Assembly: GCF_001855385.1 (NCBI RefSeq)
Contig: NZ_MKIE01000002.1
Span: forward strand, 62,001-126,000
Direction of reading: 5' to 3'
Length of the DNA: 64,000 bases
From: Andreesenia angusta
GTDB taxonomy: Bacteria > Bacillota > Clostridia > Tissierellales > Gottschalkiaceae
Shown here: in pieces, positions 61,049 to 64,000 of the stretch
How positions within the stretch are numbered: the stretch's first letter is position 1
Layout of the letters: each line of letters opens with the position of its first letter
The notes under the pieces: generated by a model
Database searches by the model: none
What the model saw: the letters and a program-made list of their open reading frames with translations, nothing else
What the model was told of the DNA's origin: nothing
Made by a program: the position numbers and the translations under genes

Positions 61049-61537
61049 ATGGTAAACTTGAATAACGAAGAAATGGAACAGGAAAGAAGCATAGAGGATG
61101 AAAGAAAGTACGTAGTGTTTAGACTGGAAGAAGAGTACTACGGGATAGACATAAACAATGTAAAGGGAATAGAGAAGGCACAGGACTTCACCAGAGTTCC
61201 AAATGCTAACTACTATATAAAGGGAGTAATAAACCTAAGAGGTGAAGTTGTACCTGTAATAGACCTCAGAAAGAGACTTGGATTTCATGAAAAAGAAGAA
61301 GACGGAAACTCCAGGATAATAATAGTCCAGGTTCATGATATGCAGGTAGGGCTTCTAGTGGACAGTTCTTCTGAAGTCATAACATTTGCAGAAGACGAGC
61401 TGGACAGTGCGCAGACTATGAAGGATTCGATAGCTGACGACTTTGTGAAGTATATAGGGAAGAAGAACGACAGGCTCATAATACTCATAGACCTTATGAA
61501 AGTAGTAGGATATGAAGTAGAAGAAGAGACAGTATAG
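61049..61537 (+). CDS. cheW: Chemotaxis coupling protein CheW
   Basis: 162 residues with the CheW SH3-like fold (VVFRLEEEYYGIDINNVKGIE, NLRGEVVPVIDLRKRLGF). Links receptors and CheA. AAGGAG ribosome site. Confidence 0.97.
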   Translation: MVNLNNEEMEQERSIEDERKYVVFRLEEEYYGIDINNVKGIEKAQDFTRVPNANYYIKGVINLRGEVVPVIDLRKRLGFHEKEEDGNSRIIIVQVHDMQVGLLVDSSSEVITFAEDELDSAQTMKDSIADDFVKYIGKKNDRLIILIDLMKVVGYEVEEETV

Positions 61538-61549
61538 GGGGCGTGAAAA

Positions 61550-62164
61550 GTGGTCATAGACAAGCTGAATGACGTGCTTATAGATGTTTTACAGGAAGTC
61601 GGGAATATAGGGTCGGGGAATGCAGCCACGGCCCTGTCCACTATGATAAACAAAAAAGTGGACATGAATGTACCACAGATAAAGGTACTCGAGTTCAAGG
61701 ACGTGCTAGATGTGCTTGGAGACGCTGAAGAGCCTGTTGTAGGCATATACTTCGGACTGGAGGGAGACCTCGAGGGAAATATAATGTTCGTGCTTGACAT
61801 GGATTCCTCTAAGAATCTGGTCAACATGCTGTTCGGAAGGATGGATGGAGGAGAGCTTGAGCTGAACGAAATGGACATGTCTGCTCTTTCAGAGGTGGGC
61901 AACATCCTCTCAGCTTCATATGCAAATTCGCTCAGTATGATGACAGGACTTGCACTGAAGGTAACAGTCCCGTCCATATGCGTAGACATGGCAGGGGCTG
62001 TAATAAGCGTTCCGGCCATACAGTTCGGAATCACAGGCGATCACGCCATATTTATAGAGACGCAGTTTTTGCAGGACGAGAACGAGATAAAGGGGGATAT
62101 CTTCCTGATACCGGAAGTGGACTCTTTTGAAAAATTACTTAGGACATTAGGAGTAGATATGTAA
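61550..62164 (+). CDS. cheC: CheY-P phosphatase CheC
   Basis: 204 residues: first active site LQEVGNIGSGNAATALS and second LSEVGNILSASYANSLS (E-x2-N). GTG 61550 after GGGGGCGTG. Activity is raised by CheD, encoded one base later. Confidence 0.96.
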   Translation: MVIDKLNDVLIDVLQEVGNIGSGNAATALSTMINKKVDMNVPQIKVLEFKDVLDVLGDAEEPVVGIYFGLEGDLEGNIMFVLDMDSSKNLVNMLFGRMDGGELELNEMDMSALSEVGNILSASYANSLSMMTGLALKVTVPSICVDMAGAVISVPAIQFGITGDHAIFIETQFLQDENEIKGDIFLIPEVDSFEKLLRTLGVDM

Positions 62165-62646
62165 TGGAAATGATAAAAGTTGGAATGGCGGACTACAAGG
62201 CCACCAAATCACCAGGTGTCCTTATAACATTTGGGCTGGGCTCTTGCGTGGGGATAGCTCTCTATGACAAGTCCACAAAAGTGTCTGGGCTCGCACATGT
62301 GATGTTGCCTTCTAGCAAGGAAATAAAGAACAATTCCAATAAGGCTAAGTTTGCGGATACCGGAATAGACGCACTTATAGACGAGATGGTCAAGCTAGGG
62401 GCTCGCAAGAGCAACATAGTGGCCAAGATAGCAGGAGGAGCTCAGATGTTTTCGTTCTCGTCTCAGAACGACATGCTCAGGATTGGAGAGCGGAATGCAA
62501 TAGCGTCTAAGGAGAAGCTTAAAGATCACAGAATCAGAATCCTTGCAGAAGACACAGGTGGGAACTTTGGAAGAACTATTGAACTAAACACTGAAACAGG
62601 GGAGCTGCAAATAAAGACTATAGGACATGGAATAAAGGTCGTTTAA
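62164..62646 (+). CDS. cheD: Receptor deamidase CheD
   Basis: 160 residues: TFGLGSCVGIALYD (Cys), LAHVMLPSS (His), and AGGAQMF. Deamidates receptor glutamines and binds CheC. Start overlaps the cheC stop. Confidence 0.97.
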   Translation: MEMIKVGMADYKATKSPGVLITFGLGSCVGIALYDKSTKVSGLAHVMLPSSKEIKNNSNKAKFADTGIDALIDEMVKLGARKSNIVAKIAGGAQMFSFSSQNDMLRIGERNAIASKEKLKDHRIRILAEDTGGNFGRTIELNTETGELQIKTIGHGIKVV

Positions 62647-62682
62647 AAGCTGCAGCCCATCTCCTTTGAGGAGGGTTGAGAT

Positions 62683-63423
62683 ATGAAACTCGATGAAGTT
62701 TGGATAAGATACAAGAAGACAAAAGACGAAGAACTCAAAAAAGAGCTTATAGTTGAATACCTTCCGCTTGTTAAGATAATTTCAGGGAGAATGTACAATT
62801 TCTATGGGGGGAATATAGAATATGACGACCTCTTAGGGTATGGAGTGTTTGGGCTTATAGATGCCATAGACAAGTTTGAACTTAAGCGGGACCTCAAGTT
62901 CGAGACATATGCGCAGATAAGGATAAGAGGGGCCATGATAGATAATCTCAGAAAGCTAGACTGGATTCCAAGGAGAATAAGAAAGAAAGCAAAGGACATG
63001 GAAGTCACGATAAGCAGGCTAGAGAACAAGTATGGAAGGTCCGTGACAAACGAAGAGATTGCAAAAGAGTTGGGACTGGATTTGAGGGAAGTGGAAAACA
63101 CTCTTTCCGAAATATCGGTTTCATCGGTTGTGTCTCTAGAGGATACGATTTCCCAAAGGGAGGACATGAGCTTCAGCAGCGAGGAAAAGACGCCGGAGCA
63201 GGTCCTAGAGGCAACTGAAGTGAAGAAAATACTTGCTCAGAACATAGACAAGCTTAGAGAGAAGGAAAAGCTAGTTATATCGATGTACTATTTTGATGAA
63301 CTCACATACAAGGAGATAGGAAGGGTTTTAGAACTTTCTGAGTCTAGAATATCTCAGATACACAGCAAAGCTATACTGAGTCTGAAGAACAGCCTGAACA
63401 AAGCTGGAGTTGACAAATACTAG
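62683..63423 (+). CDS. sigD: Sigma factor SigD (FliA)
   Basis: 246 residues: region 2 (YDDLLGYGVFGLIDAIDKFE, ETYAQIRIRGAMIDNLRKLDW), region 3 and region 4 (LTYKEIGRVLELSESRISQIHSKA). Drives flagellin and late chemotaxis genes. GAGGAGGG ribosome site. Confidence 0.97.
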   Translation: MKLDEVWIRYKKTKDEELKKELIVEYLPLVKIISGRMYNFYGGNIEYDDLLGYGVFGLIDAIDKFELKRDLKFETYAQIRIRGAMIDNLRKLDWIPRRIRKKAKDMEVTISRLENKYGRSVTNEEIAKELGLDLREVENTLSEISVSSVVSLEDTISQREDMSFSSEEKTPEQVLEATEVKKILAQNIDKLREKEKLVISMYYFDELTYKEIGRVLELSESRISQIHSKAILSLKNSLNKAGVDKY

Positions 63424-63446
63424 AGACAGAAGTGGAGGCGTTGGGA

Positions 63447-64000
63447 TTGGATATAAAAGAGATCGTACTAGAAGGAAAAGAAATAGATGAAATAATAGAC
63501 AGAGGGCTGCTTCAGATTTCTAAGTCTAGAGAAGAAGTCGAAATAGAGGTAATTGAAAAGGAAAAGAGCTTCTTTGGCAAGGTGAAGTCATACCAAGTGA
63601 AGATAAGCTATTCTGAGCAAGCAGAAGTAGAGCAGGAAGAGGAGAGCAGCAGAGAGTCCTTGGACTCGGAGCCGTCTTTTTACATAGACTACTTGGATGA
63701 CGGGGTTTATATGAGCTTTCTAGAGCAGGGGAAAAAGCTGGACCTTATGACCATATTTGAAATAATAAGCAAATATGGAATCAAAGACATCATATTTTCC
63801 GATGTAAAGAAGGGATTTTCTGAATATGGGAGCATACCGTTCAAAATAGCGCCTGCCCAAGAGAGGGAAGTGCCTGAGAACGGTTTTTTGACATATGCAA
63901 GTGCGGACAAGATGAACGGCTTCATAATACTGTTCGAGAACAGTGAAAAAAGTCCAAGCGAGATACTTGAAGAGATCAAAGAGGTGTTCAAGATAGGCGT
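63447..64000 (+). CDS. DUF342/FapA-like protein (3' end missing)
   Basis: Open to the right edge. TTG 63447 lies 8 bases after AGTGGAGG. The first 55 residues (…DRGLLQISKSREEVEIEVIE, FFGKVKSYQVKI) resemble the Jag-N domain often found at the start of DUF342 proteins, and the following SFYIDYLDDGVYMSF matches the DUF342 N-terminal region. Genes of this type commonly follow sigD in clostridial operons. Function unknown. At least 184 codons are present. Confidence 0.75.
   Translation, partial: MDIKEIVLEGKEIDEIIDRGLLQISKSREEVEIEVIEKEKSFFGKVKSYQVKISYSEQAEVEQEEESSRESLDSEPSFYIDYLDDGVYMSFLEQGKKLDLMTIFEIISKYGIKDIIFSDVKKGFSEYGSIPFKIAPAQEREVPENGFLTYASADKMNGFIILFENSEKSPSEILEEIKEVFKIG

Overview
The window is a gene-dense bacterial chromosome segment. 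Nearly everything lies on the + strand in long, tightly packed operons with strong AGGAGG-type ribosome sites and frequent TTG/GTG starts. Codon use is rich in AGA, AGG and ATA. The gene order (ylxM-ffh-rpsP-khpA-rimM-trmD-rplS-rbgA-rnhB ... comM-dprA-topA followed by flgB ... sigD) is the Bacillus/Clostridium arrangement. Reverse rubrerythrin, an LDCC-motif peptide, a DUF3787 protein and the lack of respiratory genes point to an anaerobic, motile member of the Clostridia/Tissierellia. A purine- or uric-acid-fermenting relative such as Andreesenia is a guess from overall feel, not proven.

Layout. 1-3.8 kb: end of a purine biosynthesis operon (purF 3' part, purM, purN, purD; purH is absent from its usual place between purN and purD). 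4.0-8.9 kb: a pair of equal-sized membrane proteins (DUF5058 type plus partner), an M20 amidohydrolase, a PucR-type regulator and a DUF1232 protein. 8.9-10.4 kb: two minus-strand genes (LPG-synthase-TM-like membrane protein, cupin-like protein). 10.5-12.5 kb: a double CDGSH iron-sulfur protein and a PerR/reverse-rubrerythrin oxidative-stress operon with a perfect 7-1-7 PerR-like box. 12.6-16.4 kb: a solitary BMP-family binding protein without a signal peptide, two SHOCT-domain small proteins, a two-component system and an LDCC peptide. 16.5-33.1 kb: housekeeping genes (ftsY, SRP, ribosome biogenesis, DEAD helicase, a FliK-like/FlhB-C-like pair ylqG-ylqH, yraN, cyclophilin, comM, dprA, topA).

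33.4-64 kb is one continuous flagellar/chemotaxis operon: flgB-flgC-fliE-fliF-fliG-fliH-fliI-fliJ-ylxF/motE-like-[IS607 element]-fliK-flgD-TIGR02530-type gene-flgE-flbD-motA-motB-fliL-fliM-fliY-cheY-fliO-fliP-fliQ-fliR-flhB-flhA-flhF-flhG-cheA-cheW-cheC-cheD-sigD-DUF342 (cut by the window edge). It supplies basal body, export gate, switch, stator, hook, chemotaxis core and the late sigma factor. cheB is missing from its usual place before cheA.

The most unusual points are: a ~2.0 kb IS607-type element inserted just upstream of the fliK start codon, with a frameshifted TnpA but an intact TnpB whose predicted guide would read into fliK; a FlhG with a broken P-loop but an intact FlhF-activating N-terminus; a pre-cut FlhB-C-like protein (YlqH) paired with a FliK-like protein outside the flagellar operon; a hook protein gene whose middle has different codon use; a DUF1232 gene whose stop codon lies beyond its own terminator; and repeated GAAAA-TTTTC palindromes at both the transporter operon and the pucR upstream region.
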